Shown here: positions 49,752-61,920 of the stretch, in pieces
Position numbering within the stretch: position 1 is the first letter of the stretch
How the letters are laid out: each line of letters opens with the position of its first letter
Source: Phlyctochytrium arcticum
Lineage: Eukaryota; Chytridiomycota; Chytridiomycetes; Chytridiales; Chytridiaceae
Length of the DNA: 64,000 nucleotides
Assembly: GCA_025602905.1 (NCBI GenBank)
Contig: JAHLKI010000022.1
Location: forward strand, 62,001 to 126,000
Direction: 5' to 3'
The notes under the pieces: generated by a model
What the model was told of the DNA's origin: nothing
The model's input: only the letters and a program-made list of their open reading frames with translations
Databases searched by the model: none
Program-made: the position numbers and the translations under genes

Positions 49752-52277
49752 CTATCGCTTCAAGAACGTCTTGTTCAGGAGTGAGAGGATCCGATTGACG
49801 CTCAGCTGCACATATTCCAGATCAAGAAGCTGTACTCCCATTTGTTGCTTTTCCAACAGATCGTCCAGCTTGAGATCCATCTCCAGAATAGCCTTCTCGC
49901 GGCCCTTGTAGTGCAGTGCAATAATAAACGTTCCGGGGACAGGAGACGTAATGTTGAAGAAAATGTTGGATCTTCGATTTTCGGGAACATTGCTTTCGAC
50001 AATGATGCCGTCCTTTTCCAATTGGGAGTGGCTAAACTTGTAGGGTCCTTGAGCCTGCCCTTTGGAGCTTTTGGGGTTGACTAAGCCGCTCTGAATACGG
50101 ACATTCTGCAGGTAGGCCTTGTAACTCTCGAGCTGACTGCGCAGATAGTTATTGTGGTCCAAAATTGTCTTGTACACAATTTCCAAGCTTTGAATTTCCT
50201 TGTCCACTTTGTCGCGCAAATTTCCGAGGTGGACGAGCTCCTGCCGGACTTCCTCGCACATGAGTGCATGTCCATCCTCCCGATCGACAACTTGCATTTC
50301 TTCCAATTGTCGGAGCATCTCCCGGACCTTGATGCCTTTTTTCACCAGGGTGGGATCTCGCGAAGTGGCCGCGGTTTCTGCTGCACGGGGGAGATTGATG
50401 GCTGGGGCATTCGGAGAGAGATTGACAGTGGCTGCTGCTAATGCCGGCATGGTTCGCAAAATCTGCACATAGAGGGCTTTCGTGTCCATGTAGAGAATAT
50501 CTCCTTGGGTGAGCTCGCTATCGGCCATGGCGGAAGGAATATCAGTAATGGGCTGCTCCCACCGCGAGAACAGTGGAAGGATGATGGCTTTATTCTCGGC
50601 TCGCGGCACTTGAGCAGGTGCAGGTCCACTCAGATCATTAAGACAAATACGCAGATGATGCTTTTCGCTCGGCGCAAGGACATCACGATGCTGAAGCAAT
50701 AAAGCGTGGGTATTGTAAATTTCGTTCAAGGTAATATTTAGCTGAATGTCTTTCTTGGATAGGGCAATATACTGATCCATCTCCAGTGCCTCATAAAAAT
50801 CACCCACTTCACACAGTTCATTCAAAAATCGGTTGATGCGCTGCTTGTTTTGCTCCACAAAAGGATTCAAGCTCAGCATGTAGCCTTCCTTGGAGTAGGT
50901 TGGCTTGTTGGCCAAGTTTTGGAGGAGTTTGGCTACTAGCGTTGACGTCCGTCGCGGGTTCTTTTTTGGATTGCTGTCGACCAGCATGTAGGCTTGGGGG
51001 GTTACGATCGCGGGATTTACAAATCGCAAGAAGAAGAAACCTCCGATGAGAGAGCATATGTTGAATTCGGTTGCCTCAGGGTACTTTCGCTACAAGAACC
51101 CCAGTGTCAAGACAAAATGTTTGACGAGGCGTAAAAGTGACAAGAGACATACCTTGGTCAAAGAGCGGATCTGCTTGCATATCCACCGAATACCATACGG
51201 GACTTGATCCAATGATGCGATAATTGTCGTCAAAAATGACTCTGTAATCTCCATGAGAGTAACCAGTCTAGGCGCAATAATGGCCTGCACGTCCGAGTTC
51301 TGCTGGGCATCGTCCTGCGATATTCCTCGTGGCAAGTCACACGGTTCATTTGTAGCGGTCTCAATATCGGTAATCATTTGCTCGTACACTTTCAGGGGAT
51401 TAATCTCCAAATCCAGGTTTTGATGTTCGATCAAGTTATTTATCCGCTCGGAAAGCACATGCTTGAGATACGTTTGCCCTGGTCCACGTCGTGTGTAAGT
51501 TGTCATCATACGTGACACCGGGGTGTTTGCTCGGAGCAGACTGCCGAATTCCGTAGCACTTTCGAACTGTGCTGCAAGCACGTTTTGGAACATAGAAAGA
51601 AGGAGATATTCTTCACGGGAATCATACTGATTTCCATAGATGGTGAACATGACTGTCTGGAGCAGTGTGTCAATTTCCGACAGTGTAACCAGTCGGGCCA
51701 GGGTTGCAATATGTTTTGGTTCCGACTGTAGGAGGAAAAACAGATTTCCATACAACTGTCGCTTGCGGTCATCGGGTAGAAATCCTTCCGAAGTGTCAAT
51801 TTCTTCCAAATGGCTCGCAACTTCTTGCTGCTCATCCAGCGCCATCCGATTCTGAATCAATAGGGCAATTCGACTGTCCAAGTATCGTACATCTCGTTCG
51901 AGCAAGAAATTCTTTTTGGATTGAGCTGAAATTCGTGTTTTCAACTCTCGTAAGCGTCGCTGAGCTTTTGTCAGTTCATCATCGACTTCTACATCATTTT
52001 CCGCCGCCATCGACCATAACGCCGCAACAGAGTATCGTCGGTCGTTCGCTTGAGCATTTCCCAACGGTAAACCATTCTGGGCAGCGATAAAAGCAGCTCG
52101 GGCCAATCCTGATGGCTGGTAGTTTCCTCCTGCGTTCATTTTGGGCTCGCGCAAGTGTCGATTTCGTCTTGAACCTCTCAGATCATCCGAACTGCCCTGG
52201 TCCCCTGGCGGCCGAGCGCTGCCTGGACTTGATGTCGAACCAGCCGAACCTGGTCGTCCAGCTGCCGCACTATCCAT
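49752..52277 (-). CDS. IQGAP-related RasGAP-domain protein lacking CH and IQ motifs
   Basis: About 820 residues in two long exons (52277 to about 51150, and about 51087 to 49752). The N-terminal 90 residues are Gly/Ser-rich and disordered, followed by a coiled coil (KAQRRLRELKTRISAQSKK). The RasGAP-like domain runs from LYGNLFFLLQSEPKHIATL through SLLRANTPVSRMM, SLDQVPYGIRWICKQI and FFLRFVNPAIVTPQAYM. The C-terminal RasGAP_C domain, specific to IQGAPs, includes FNITSPVPGTFIIALHYKGR and ends ILSLLNKTFLKR. There is no calponin-homology, WW or IQ segment, so the architecture is that of Dictyostelium DGAP1/GAPA rather than yeast Iqg1. Likely role: Rac/Cdc42- or Ras-linked actin and cytokinesis control. 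Whether it has GAP activity is unknown. Confidence 0.9.
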
Positions 52278-53009
52278 TCACACAAGCAAGAGGCCGTCCT
52301 AAACTAAAAGCAACCACTTCCAACAAAAGTGTTTTGAATTGTGTAAATCACAGAGAAGGAGCGTTGGCGTTTCGTTGGTATTTCCTTTGTCAAGGTCCCG
52401 CTTCCAACGTTCGGCTGAATGGAATACCAATCCTGAAACTTGTTGGCACTTTGTCGCGTGGAACTGGGGATGGCTGTTTCTTGCACTGGCTGCTGAACGC
52501 CCAACAACCAAAAAACAATGCTTCTTCTTGGTTGGGGAAGAGTATGGGAGGGTATGCCAAGTGAACCCCGTGGATGTCTGGGTGTCCAGGTGTCCAATGT
52601 TTGCAGGGCTCTGAGCTCTCCACAATCTAGTTTCTCGCAAACCCTTCGTCGCTCACGAAGAATAGAACGGTTGTGGTCTCCCGTAAACTTGTGGTTGTTC
52701 GTCTAACCTTGTCCTTTTATTGGTAGCCCCTCTCCAGAAAACTGTGTGCTCGCTAATATGAACGGCTTTCTGGTGGAACTCTGTACATATTTAGGATGTA
52801 GGACACGTGGGACACGAAAGTCAAAAATAGAATTTGCAGCAACTTGCTAGCTTCAAAGGTGCTATACGAGCCTGGCTATTACGAAGCACATAGGCAACAG
52901 GGTTGAGCAGGCCGAGGCCCGAGGGGTGGGAAGTGTCATCTTTCATATATACATTGGTATATACTTATAGGTTTTTTACTTGACCAACGGTTGTATGGGA
53001 AGCCGGGAC
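52278..53009. other. Intergenic: IQGAP-related promoter and CLASRP 3' flank
   Basis: About 732 bp between two minus-strand genes. Open frames at 52299-52640 (minus, several frames) and 52339-52614 (plus) overlap each other and lack family features. I see no gene. Some may be 5' leader of the IQGAP-related gene. Confidence 0.45.
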
Positions 53010-55837
53010 TCATACGCGTTCTCTGCGGCGATGGCTGCTCTTGGTTGATTCATGTCGGCGATAGTGATGGGTATGCCTGTCGTTTTCGGATGGGGAGCGG
53101 CTACGACTCTGCTCGCGTGAGCGAGATCTTCGAGATGATGCACGACTACTTCTGTTTGGATGATGCGTTCTAGGAGGACTTTTTGATCTTCTGTCACTGC
53201 TTCGGCTAGATTTGGTTTTCGAATACGATGGCCTATCCTTCATTCGTGAGCTTTTACTGTTTGATGATCCTTTTCGATCTCGCGAGCGGTGCCTCGAACG
53301 TGAGCGTGAGCGCGATCTAGATACGCTCCGGGATGTTGATCTTTTCCTCTCTGACCGCATTCGCTTCTCCTCACGTCCTGAGCGTCGCCTGGATCGAGAG
53401 CGAGATGCGCTTCGGGATCTCGATCTTTTCCTGTCTGAACTCATTCGCTTCTCCTCATGTCCTGAGCGAGGTCTGGACCGAGAGCGCGATCTAGATGCGC
53501 TTCGGGATCTAGATCTTTTCCTGTCCGAACGCATTTGCTTCTCCTCCTGTCCTGAGCGCCGTCTCGACCGAGACCGACATGCGCTTCGGGATCTTGATCT
53601 CTTTCTGTCAGAGCTTGTTTGCTTCTCCTCGTGTCCTGAGCGCCGTCTAGACCGAGAACGAGATGCGCTTCGAGAACTTGATCTTCTCCTGTCCGAACGC
53701 ACTCGCTTCTCCTCATGTCCTGAGCGCCATCTGGAGCGAGACCGAGACCGAGATGCGCTTCGGGATGTTGATCTCTTTGGCATCACCTGCAGATCGCGAC
53801 TGCACATTCCTGTTTAATGACATCGTACACTCGTGTGGATTTTTTGGGTTGTAAGCTTACTTAGCTGAGGGAGACGGGGAACGGCTCCGCTTAGGTCCCC
53901 GGATTTCTTCCCTAGGGTCCCGACCAAACTCGTCCTTTGTGGCAGTTGTATTGTCGGACGGTCCTGAGCTGTAGTAGCACAATGAGCATGCAGATTTCGT
54001 CTATGTAAAAGCAGAGCACACGAACCTGGTGCCAAGATGATTTTGCAACTCGCTGAAATTGTTGCTCCGGTCCAATTCCTGCAAAAGTTTGCTGGCTTCC
54101 TTATCATCCTCCTTGGCTTCATCAGCTTGGACTAGATGAAGATCGGTGTAATGGGAAGGTACAAAAGGTGACAAGGGAATAAAACATGCATTAGTGTCCG
54201 AGAATCGGCATTTTCATAAAATACGAGTCGCCCATGTAAAATGGCGTACGAATCGATAGCTGACTTTGTTTCTGCAAAGCTTGTTGAGCTTTGGCCTTCA
54301 GACGCTCAAGTGGTGTCAATTTGGCTGTCTTTGCTTTTGTGGTAGTCTTGTCGTGGCTGGAGGCACGCGAGGAAGGGGTGGAAATGGAAGATGTGGGAGT
54401 TTTGCGCGAATGCTCGAGATGTCTGCGTGTGCATAAAAAGTTGGACCTTGTCTCGAGCATATTTTCCTGTAGGTGCCACTGACCTTGTATATGCAGAATT
54501 TGAATCATCGTGTACCGACCCTTCTACATGCTCATCCGCGTTACCGAATTCGGTGATAAACTCCGCAATCGATTCCGGTTCTTCTATAACGGGATCCTCT
54601 GATGCTTTGTAGGCGTCCGCAGGCATTGGATCTCTAATAAATAAATGAGCTACTGATAAAGGTATATACTTTGCGCAACTCACGTCGAATAAGGGGCATA
54701 AGAAGGACTTGAGCGTCTTCGCAGAGGAGCAAGGTTCAGCTCGCGGGGATTCAAAGTACGTGTGCCTGTGCGCTTCCGACCTCTAACAGCTCGTCGCTCC
54801 AGCTTAGCCTATAACCTGCTTCAGTACTGTACCTCTTGAGATGCCGGCAGCCGAAGAAACTAACCTCCTCTTGCTCCTCCCTAACAGTCTCCTCCTCTTT
54901 TACTTCATGCATCAACTCAAAATAATTGTCTATACCGAACGCCTTCCCCATGACATTCAGCTTCTTTACATCGCTATCTGGCATCTCGTCGAGATGATTG
55001 ATGAGATCTTCTTCTTCGATCCAATTAACTTCACGTTCCGAGTCTGATTCTGAGATTCTGCCACTGTCGTAGACATATCCGATAGTCTTGCTTTTCTTTG
55101 CGGAACTGTATGGCATCAGCCTGTAGGATTCAACATGTAACCAATGATCGGTAACCTACGTGGACTGCAGCTTATCAGGTTTGCGCTTCAGTAAGTCATT
55201 CCAATTTTCATCAATATTCGAAAGTAGGTGACTTTCCTCCACTTTTGGCATGTCAGTACGTCGCTTAGGATGGTGTCCATGTCCTCAAATACCTTGGAGG
55301 CGGGTTGCTTCTACCAAATCCCGATATCTCTCAAATTCCAGCTCCTCGCCAATCTCTTCATCATGAGAATTTGAGTCTGGCTGTCCGGGTTGCAGAGAAG
55401 GTATGAAATCAATCAGCCCGCGGACATCAAAGCGATCAACCAATGTCTCTGCATCTCCTTGCCACTTGATCCTGCGAGTACGTTCAGCAAACATAACATG
55501 AGAGATCCGTGGCACTTACAAGTTTTGCTGTTTTTCGTTTTGATAGTACTGCTGGGCATCGGGATATACTTTGCCTGATTATGGGATCAGATGGGTGACG
55601 GGTGGAATACGGTTAACGGGAAATTACAAGTTGTCCCAGTGATTCGAAGGAGTTGGGATGGGTCTGCCAGTTTCGTTTTGAAATATCGAGCTCGTCGTTC
55701 CGCTCTCGCTTTATGATTCACCATCGCATCCTTCAACTTCTTTTCTTGCTGACGCTGGAAAGTTCGATCCTTTAAGCCTGCGACATTCATTTTTATGCAC
55801 TCCTCCTGGTCAAATGCCTTACCGCCGCATGCCACAT
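53010..55837 (-). CDS. CLASRP: CLASRP/SWAP2-type arginine-serine-rich splicing regulator
   Basis: CLASRP is a nuclear SR-like protein that binds CLK kinases and influences alternative splicing. The first exon is only 15 nt and encodes MWHAA, the conserved MWHE-like start; it joins DRTFQRQQEKKLKDAMVNH and KARAERRARYF. Next are IKWQGDAETLVDRFDVRGLI, the ERYRDLVEATRLQGI segment, an IGYVYD element, an acidic region, and SYAPYSTDPMP. LTPLERLKAKAQQALQKQ matches the animal segment (LTPQEKLK...) that comes before the C-terminal RS region. The last exon is a strongly repetitive Arg/Ser domain (53010-53800). Introns are short and numerous. The Drosophila and human homologues share this order. Start and end are confident; some middle splice sites are not. 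Confidence 0.85.
53270..53780. repeat. Tandem repeat encoding RS domain of CLASRP
   Basis: Roughly six imperfect units of about 80-90 nt, seen on the plus strand as recurring tcctgagcgycgtct, cgagatgcgcttcgggatct and cttctcctc blocks. On the minus strand each unit encodes a variant of SASRSRSRRRSGHEEK followed by SDRKRSRSR. It is in frame throughout, so unit number can change without breaking the protein. Confidence 0.8.
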
Positions 55838-56422
55838 TCTCTCCAATCCTGACTCGAGTATGTATATCTAGAACCTCCCTTGGGAGTGTCTGGGAAACTT
55901 GTATGGTACGTTAGATCTCAAGCACCCCAGGATAGTTTTTGCTCATGCTCAGAGGCGGTGGGAAAAGTTGTATTTGACCAATCTTTTGCTTGACCTTCGA
56001 CAGTTATGACAGTAAATCGTCTGTATCCACATCATATACCGTCTCTATCCCATTCATTTAATTACACGAACGAGGATGACCATGCTCAAAGTTGCATCTT
56101 CCAAAAACAACTCCAAGTATCATAACTGTAAACAAAGTCAAATATGAAACTTTCATGACATCTATGGCATCTTTCATGTAGAAAATCTCAACCTTCACCA
56201 AAGGAGATTATTCTTCTATAGCAGGCTCAGACTGTCAGAGACTGAGGCTCAGACTATCTCTGAGCCGTGGCTGGTCTATCTGGGGGGCACGCTACTGGTC
56301 GGTTGGGGGGGGTTTCACGCTCGTCGCTCAGGTGCAATTTTAAACAACTTTCAAGGGAACTCAAAGAATCAAAACCAGTCGAGTGTCCCTCTTTTGGTCG
56401 TATAAAGGATTGGTGAGGGACA
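55838..56422. other. Divergent promoter region, CLASRP and coiled-coil genes
   Basis: About 585 bp between divergent starts. It includes a short repeated ctcagact block (ggctcagactgtcagagactgaggctcagactatctctgag is the local context, 56223-56265) that could form a hairpin. No gene recognised. Confidence 0.45.
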
Positions 56423-57995
56423 ATGTCGGAACCAACAGAAAGCGGTAGCGCAGAGTTAATGGGGTTTGGCGACTCGGATATGACCTCGGACGACCTACGA
56501 TCACCAAGACGAGCGCAATCCTTCCGGGTAGAGTACGAACGCATTAAGAGCAAGGGGTAGCAAACTGATAGGGGATGTAAATACAGAAGCCAAGAATCCC
56601 ATCCAAGAAGCGAAGTTTTCGTCGACGGATAAACATGAGGCAGAGCGAGGGTGAATCGGATCGCGCAGCGTCGCTATCCCCTTCTCCAGCAAGCACTCCT
56701 CCCAATACAGACGTACCGCATCAAGGCGATTCCGAGCATGAAGCTGGGAATCGAGAAACCTCCGAGGTATGATGCGCTTGGCGGCATTCTCTAGTCTTGG
56801 ACATTGATGAAACCTCTCTAGCTGGTCGCAGACGATGATCTACTTACAGCCCTACATACTGCTACGGATGAGGTGGAAATGTGGAGAAAGGTACTTGGCA
56901 CTGTTTTGCAGCCAGCCTACGAAAGCTAAACCGCGAAATTTAACAGAAATATCGGGATTTGGAGGATGAGACAACGCGTCTCCGAGACCACCAGGATCAG
57001 CAAGATTTGGCCTGTCAGCAGCTTCAAGAGGAGGTGCAATTGCTGCGGCGCCAGCAGAGCCAAACCGAGCGGGAGCGAGATAGTCTAAAGAGGGAACTGG
57101 AGAATGCGAGTACAGTCATTGCTTCATTACGGCAGAAAATTGACGATGGAGAAGAGCAATCTTCAGCACAAATAAGTCATTTAACCTCTATGAACTCAGG
57201 GCTGAAAGGTAGAGAGGTTGTAAGCTAATACAACTATGATAATGTTCTCATATATTTCACAGAGGAGCTCGCACATTCTGACGATCTGGTCCATAAGGCA
57301 CAGGAAGAGTTGAACGAAGCCAAGAAGGCGCATGATATGGAAAAGCACGCCCATATTGTTATCATACGTACATTGGAAGAGGAGATTCGGACCCGTCCCG
57401 CATCGACATTGAGAAATCGCGCCAGTGTTGCGAGTCTGAATGATGTGATGCGGTCAGGATCGCTAGAAGATCAGCTCCAGCAGCTAGTGGAGCAGAATCT
57501 GGCACTTCAAGAGGAAATCGAGATGCTTCGAAATGCAGAGGAGCTTTCTCCCATCTCTCATCTTCCCAGTCTAAGCCTTTCACAAATCCCTGATGTTAGC
57601 TCACCTCCCTTGTCACCACCTGCGGACGACGTGCCAGTGAAGCCCGAGTCAATCAACAAAGGCCCACGAATTCCGCGAAGAACTTCGAGCGTCCGAGAAT
57701 TGCTATTGACCAAAGTCGCGAAAGCTGGTCTTTCACTGGATACATCGGCGAAGGATAGGCGGATCTCTGTATTGTCGATCGCCAACCGACCCATGTCTGT
57801 CGTGACAGGTGGCATTGGCGATATAGAGGGAACCAAGGCGGTATTCTCGGAACTGGAACGTAAGTAGGCTTCGGGCTTTTTAAGATGTGTAAAATGTGCT
57901 GATATGTTGTTTGCCAAATAGGATTACGAACGGAAAATATCGCACTGGTCAACTACCTTGTGGCGACCTTGGAGTCGCTGAGTACGATTCAGTAG
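56423..57995 (+). CDS. Coiled-coil protein of unknown function
   Basis: I do not recognise the family. The model starts MSEPTESGSAELMGFGDSD. A 59-nt intron (gtagag...tacag, starting after AQSFR) joins in frame to KPRIPSKKRSFRRR and MRQSEGESDRAASLSP. A long coiled coil follows: DLLTALHTATDEVEMWRKKY, RDLEDETTRLRDHQDQQDL, QEEVQLLRRQQSQTERERDS and SLKRELENASTVIASLRQK. Then come HIVIIRTLEEEIRTRP and a second coil LEDQLQQLVEQNLALQEEIE. The C-terminal part is Ser/Pro-rich (VSSPPLSPPADD) with a basic RRTSSVRELLL and a last helix LRTENIALVNYLVATLESL. No TM helix. Likely a structural or adaptor protein. If exon 1 is wrong, the next ATG is 56635. Confidence 0.7.
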
Positions 57996-58502
57996 TACTG
58001 GTTACTATAGTATCTACCCTGTACATAGCATTTTTAGGATCGGCAGACCAAGTGTTATAAAGACTGCTGTTGTTGTTTTTTGTATATATCGTTTGAAGTT
58101 TTGCACCAGTGGTCCACGCGTAACCGACTGTTTGATGCATCTGCCCTCCGCTGAAGATGATTTCAACGGTAAAAGCTGTTTGCGGCTGTAGGAAGGCACT
58201 GCAGACACCAGAGTTCCTAAACGGTTTGGCGGGAACCAAAAGTTGCCCTTGAGATTTCAAAGACAACCAAAAAACTGCTCCACGCTGCGTTTGAATTGAC
58301 CCAGGCCCTACGACGCGAGGGTCCCCCCGCCAGCCAGGAGAGAATAGCATATGCCGACGGGCCCCTTGGCCTTTATGGCCTGACCTTGGATTTCCGGGAC
58401 AGCTATTAAAATCCTTCAAATAGCAAGGTAGCGTCCACGGCTGGGGCAGGTTTCGTCGGGAAAGATAGTTGCAGATCTCGCCACAGATTCCCGCAGGCTG
58501 GA
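57996..58502. other. Intergenic upstream of lipase gene
   Basis: About 507 bp between two plus-strand genes. The minus strand is open for 188 codons (57949-58515), but the translation has no recognisable motif and spans the promoter of the lipase gene, so it is not called. Confidence 0.4.
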
Positions 58503-61500
58503 ATGCACGATTCATGGGGCCCGCAGATCGCGCTCATAGCAGCAGACTGTACTTTTCCCACTGATGAAAATGAAGACGACCAACAACTGGCGGACCAGAA
58601 CGACGACGAGCTGCAAGGGCCTGTGATATCCGTACTGGCCTCCCAATTGCTGCTGGCCAAGCCAATGATTGGCCGCTCTTTACAAGACAACACCGCCCAA
58701 GTATCGTATCATCAGCAACAGCCTCTGATAAATCGCAAGATTGCCTCCATCATAAGCTCAGTTTCACATGGTGCCCGTATCAGCTTGCGATTATCTTCTC
58801 TCTTGGTGGAAGTCATCTTTGAGTCGTTAAAACTGTCCGCATCAACAACATGTGCCATCGCGCGACGTGGCATCATTACGGCGTTGACATCTGCTAGGAC
58901 AGTGCACATGCTGGCAATGGGCAAGGACAACAGGTATGGGTGTGAAATATGGATGGAATGTCACGCACGTTTCCAACCTGATGTTTCCCGCAGTGGCACA
59001 AGCCTCTCATTTTACAAGGCGTTGGACAAGTACACATCTGCAGGAGTGTATCTAGTCCACAATGTCTTTTCCCTGGCCGAGCTTTTAACCCACACCACCT
59101 TCCATCTGGCATCCACCAGCATTCGATTCTCCCTGCACGTTCGTTCATTGTTTGTCGGTGCTTCTCTCAACACCCCAGTTTGTTTATACTTCAATATGTA
59201 GGCCGCAGAAGAATTCGTCCAGCTGCTTGATGGCCTTTTCGGAGAGACAGAGACGTCCAAGGCATTGGCGGCATTCATCTGTCTGGTCAAGAAAGAAATC
59301 AAGGGCACTGAAGATGAATTATGCTGGAATTTCAAGTACGGACGGATTTCGGCCATTGGTCAAATAACAAAAGCGTTAACGGTGGGTACTGTTATGAATC
59401 ACAGAGGGAGTTTCCCGTCTTACCCATGTTCAAATTTCAGGCATATTGCTGTCTTCAATACGTGAATCGAAAGCGGTGGCGCAAATCTCTCAAATTGACT
59501 GCCTTGTTTGAAGGACATGTCCGTACGGATGACCCCTGCCATTATCCTGAATGCAAATGTGACTCTTTGGGTGACTCTTTGGGTGGCATGAACCTGGTAG
59601 ACGATGCGTATTTGGCTCCTGTTCATGCTTTCAGCGAAAATCACGACATGGCCAGTAAAGCCCGCATCTTGGAACTGATGAATCGACGTCGAATGTCTAA
59701 TCCAGAAGGGGACCGGTCTCGTGGGTTGCGAGTGATTGACGTCAAGGACGATATACATAAAAGTGGGATGATGGCGCAGCATAGGAAAATACCATTCGAT
59801 CGACTAGCGCCGGCAGCAGAGATCGCCGAGACAGGACTACTACAAACTCACGCGAGTTCCCATGCTTTGAATAAGGCACAAGTAGGCCGTATGGTCAACA
59901 TGTTTAAATCCATCCACAACAAAAAACCTCCGCGACATTTAACCACTACTACAACCACCGACAAGTCTCCACCAACCTCCATGATCAAAGCCGTTGCCAG
60001 CCCCGCTCCCCCCTGTTCTCCCTTTTGTAGCCGAAAACTGCAAATCACCGCCAACGCCTCTAACCCTCGCCAAGAGCTCTTTCGGCGCATCATACGCTAT
60101 GTCCGATTCGCCAGCGGGGCCTACGGGACCAATTTTCTTAAAATTTTGGGAATTGGGCGAGCTAGAGATATGATGTTGGAAGCTGGTGGCGACTCGCATC
60201 ATAATCATCAGAGTTTTGCCTTTCATGCCGACGTGCCCATTGAACATATCCTCAACTCTTCGTTTCATGAGCCCACCCCACTGCATCCTCCCTCTCTGAT
60301 TGCCCCAGTTCACTATTTGGTGATTGATACCCAGACCTCATCCGTTGTCGTGAGCCTCCGAGGGACTCTGGGGTTCTCGGATTTGATCACAGTGAGTATA
60401 TACCTTGTGTCGGATCCTTTGTATTGCTAGCTGACTTGCCTTATTTAGGACTTGACGGGAAATTACACAGATTATGCGTCAAAAGATGGTCTCTCGGGCA
60501 AAGTTCACGCAGGGATGCTGGCATCCGCCGAAAAAGTCGCCCGAGGCCCCGTTCGCGAAGCCGTCATTGAAGCACTGGCCCGCAACCCCACATTTGATTT
60601 GGTCCTGACGGGGCACAGTTTGGGAGGTGGAGTGGCTGCCCTCCTGGCCCTCATCTGGTCACGAAGGGATATGGACGACGAGTCGGGGGAAACTAGTTTT
60701 TTTACGGATGAAAGCGTGGGTTTACCGCCTCGGAAAATTTCGTGTTTTGTCTACGTGAGTGGCTACTCTCTCTCTCTCTCGGGATTGATTCCCCCCACTC
60801 ATCCATGTTTTTACAATAGGGTGTACCTGCTGTCATGTCGATAGGTCTCGCCACCGACTGTCGAGACCTCATCACATCCGTCATCAACCGTAAGTCCCCC
60901 CCACTCTATCCCACCAACCCCCCTTCTCAAACCCTCCTCCATTCCCACAGGCCACGATGTAGTCCCCTGCCTCTCCCTCGGCCTCATCCGCGATTTCCGC
61001 AACGTGGCCGTCAACCTCTGCAACGAAAAAGGCGTGGCCGAACGCGTGATTGGACGTATACTGGGTGTATTCAAGAATCAGACCGCGGGGCAACATCAAC
61101 CGGCGTACCTGGAAGACGAGGATTTGTGGCATTGGGCGCTACTCAAAACCCTGAAAGCCGATATGCGGGCTGAGAAATTGTTTCCACCGGGTTCTGTGTA
61201 CGTACTTTTCCCTTTCTTTCCTCTTACATATTCTTAACCCCTTTTATCATACAGATATTGGATCAACGCGTACCCTGCCAAAGTCACAGTCACTGATCCC
61301 GTCCCTTCCTCAACAACAACTCCCCAACACCAGCCCCCCAGTTCACCCACCACCCCTCAATTACCTCCCCCACCATCAACATCCAGTAAACCCTCCCTCG
61401 CAAAATCACTCAGTATCCATGCAGTAGAAGACGTCGAAATGGCATTTTCCGAATTCACGTTTTCGAAAACCATGTTTTTTGATCAGTAAGTCTCTTTCCC

Positions 61501-61614
61501 CCCTTCATATCACCCCAAGATTTTTAGTAACACGGATTTTTTAGTTCACCGCATAGTTATGAATCTGCCATGCAGGCACTGAATATTGCTGTCAAGACTC
61601 ATGCGTGGCCATAA
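58503..61614 (+). CDS. Class 3 lipase related to sn1-specific diacylglycerol lipase (DAGL)
   Basis: Predicted serine hydrolase releasing the sn-1 acyl chain of diacylglycerol. The N-terminal region (VISVLASQLLLAKPMIG, YTSAGVYLVHNVFSLAELL) matches fungal DAGL-like proteins, as does EEFVQLLDGLFGETETSKAL. The alpha/beta-hydrolase core has YLVIDTQTSSVVVSLRGTLG, FSDLITDLTG, VHAGMLASAEKV and the nucleophile elbow DLVLTGHSLGGGVAALLAL. The acid residue is probably in CLSLGLIRDFRNVAV and the His in DHSPHSYESAMQAL. A long insertion (about 180 residues) between the N-terminal part and the core is low-complexity (HLTTTTTTDKSPP), and another Pro/Ser/Thr-rich insertion precedes the His motif. About ten introns, one containing a short (CT)n tract near 60765. 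Clear multi-pass TM helices are not obvious. Confidence 0.85.
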
Positions 61615-61920
61615 CCGAATGTAGGACGTTTTGCGACGCTTTTCTTTTTTCTTTGTACATGTTTTTTTGAGTAGTTTGGTTGATGTTGAATATATACCCC
61701 CGTTTTGTCGTCTCTTGCACTTGCACATCACCACTTGGGTATGTGCATTCCGCTTCGGAGCATGTATATACACCACGTTCATTCCTCAGCAATTGTGTGA
61801 CGGAAATGAGTTCCAGATATTCCAAAAAAAGATATGTTTCGCTTCCCCCTCCCCTCAAAAAATCCAAAAAAGTATTTACAAAACACCTCCCCAACCAAAA
61901 AAAGGCAAACAGGTCTCCTC
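61615..61920. other. Convergent intergenic between lipase and POLD4 genes
   Basis: About 306 bp with A-rich runs near 61825-61905. No gene recognised. Confidence 0.4.

Noticed and set aside
53212..53817. 201-codon plus-strand open frame with Arg/Asp/Leu repeats
   Set aside because: Complement of the CLASRP RS repeat; repetition keeps the opposite strand open.
57949..58515. 188-codon minus-strand open frame upstream of the lipase gene
   Set aside because: Lies across the end of one gene and the promoter of the next, with no recognisable domain; probably chance in a GC-rich stretch.
60760..60785. (CT)n microsatellite as a regulatory site
   Set aside because: It lies within a short intron of the lipase gene and is better explained as a polypyrimidine tract.
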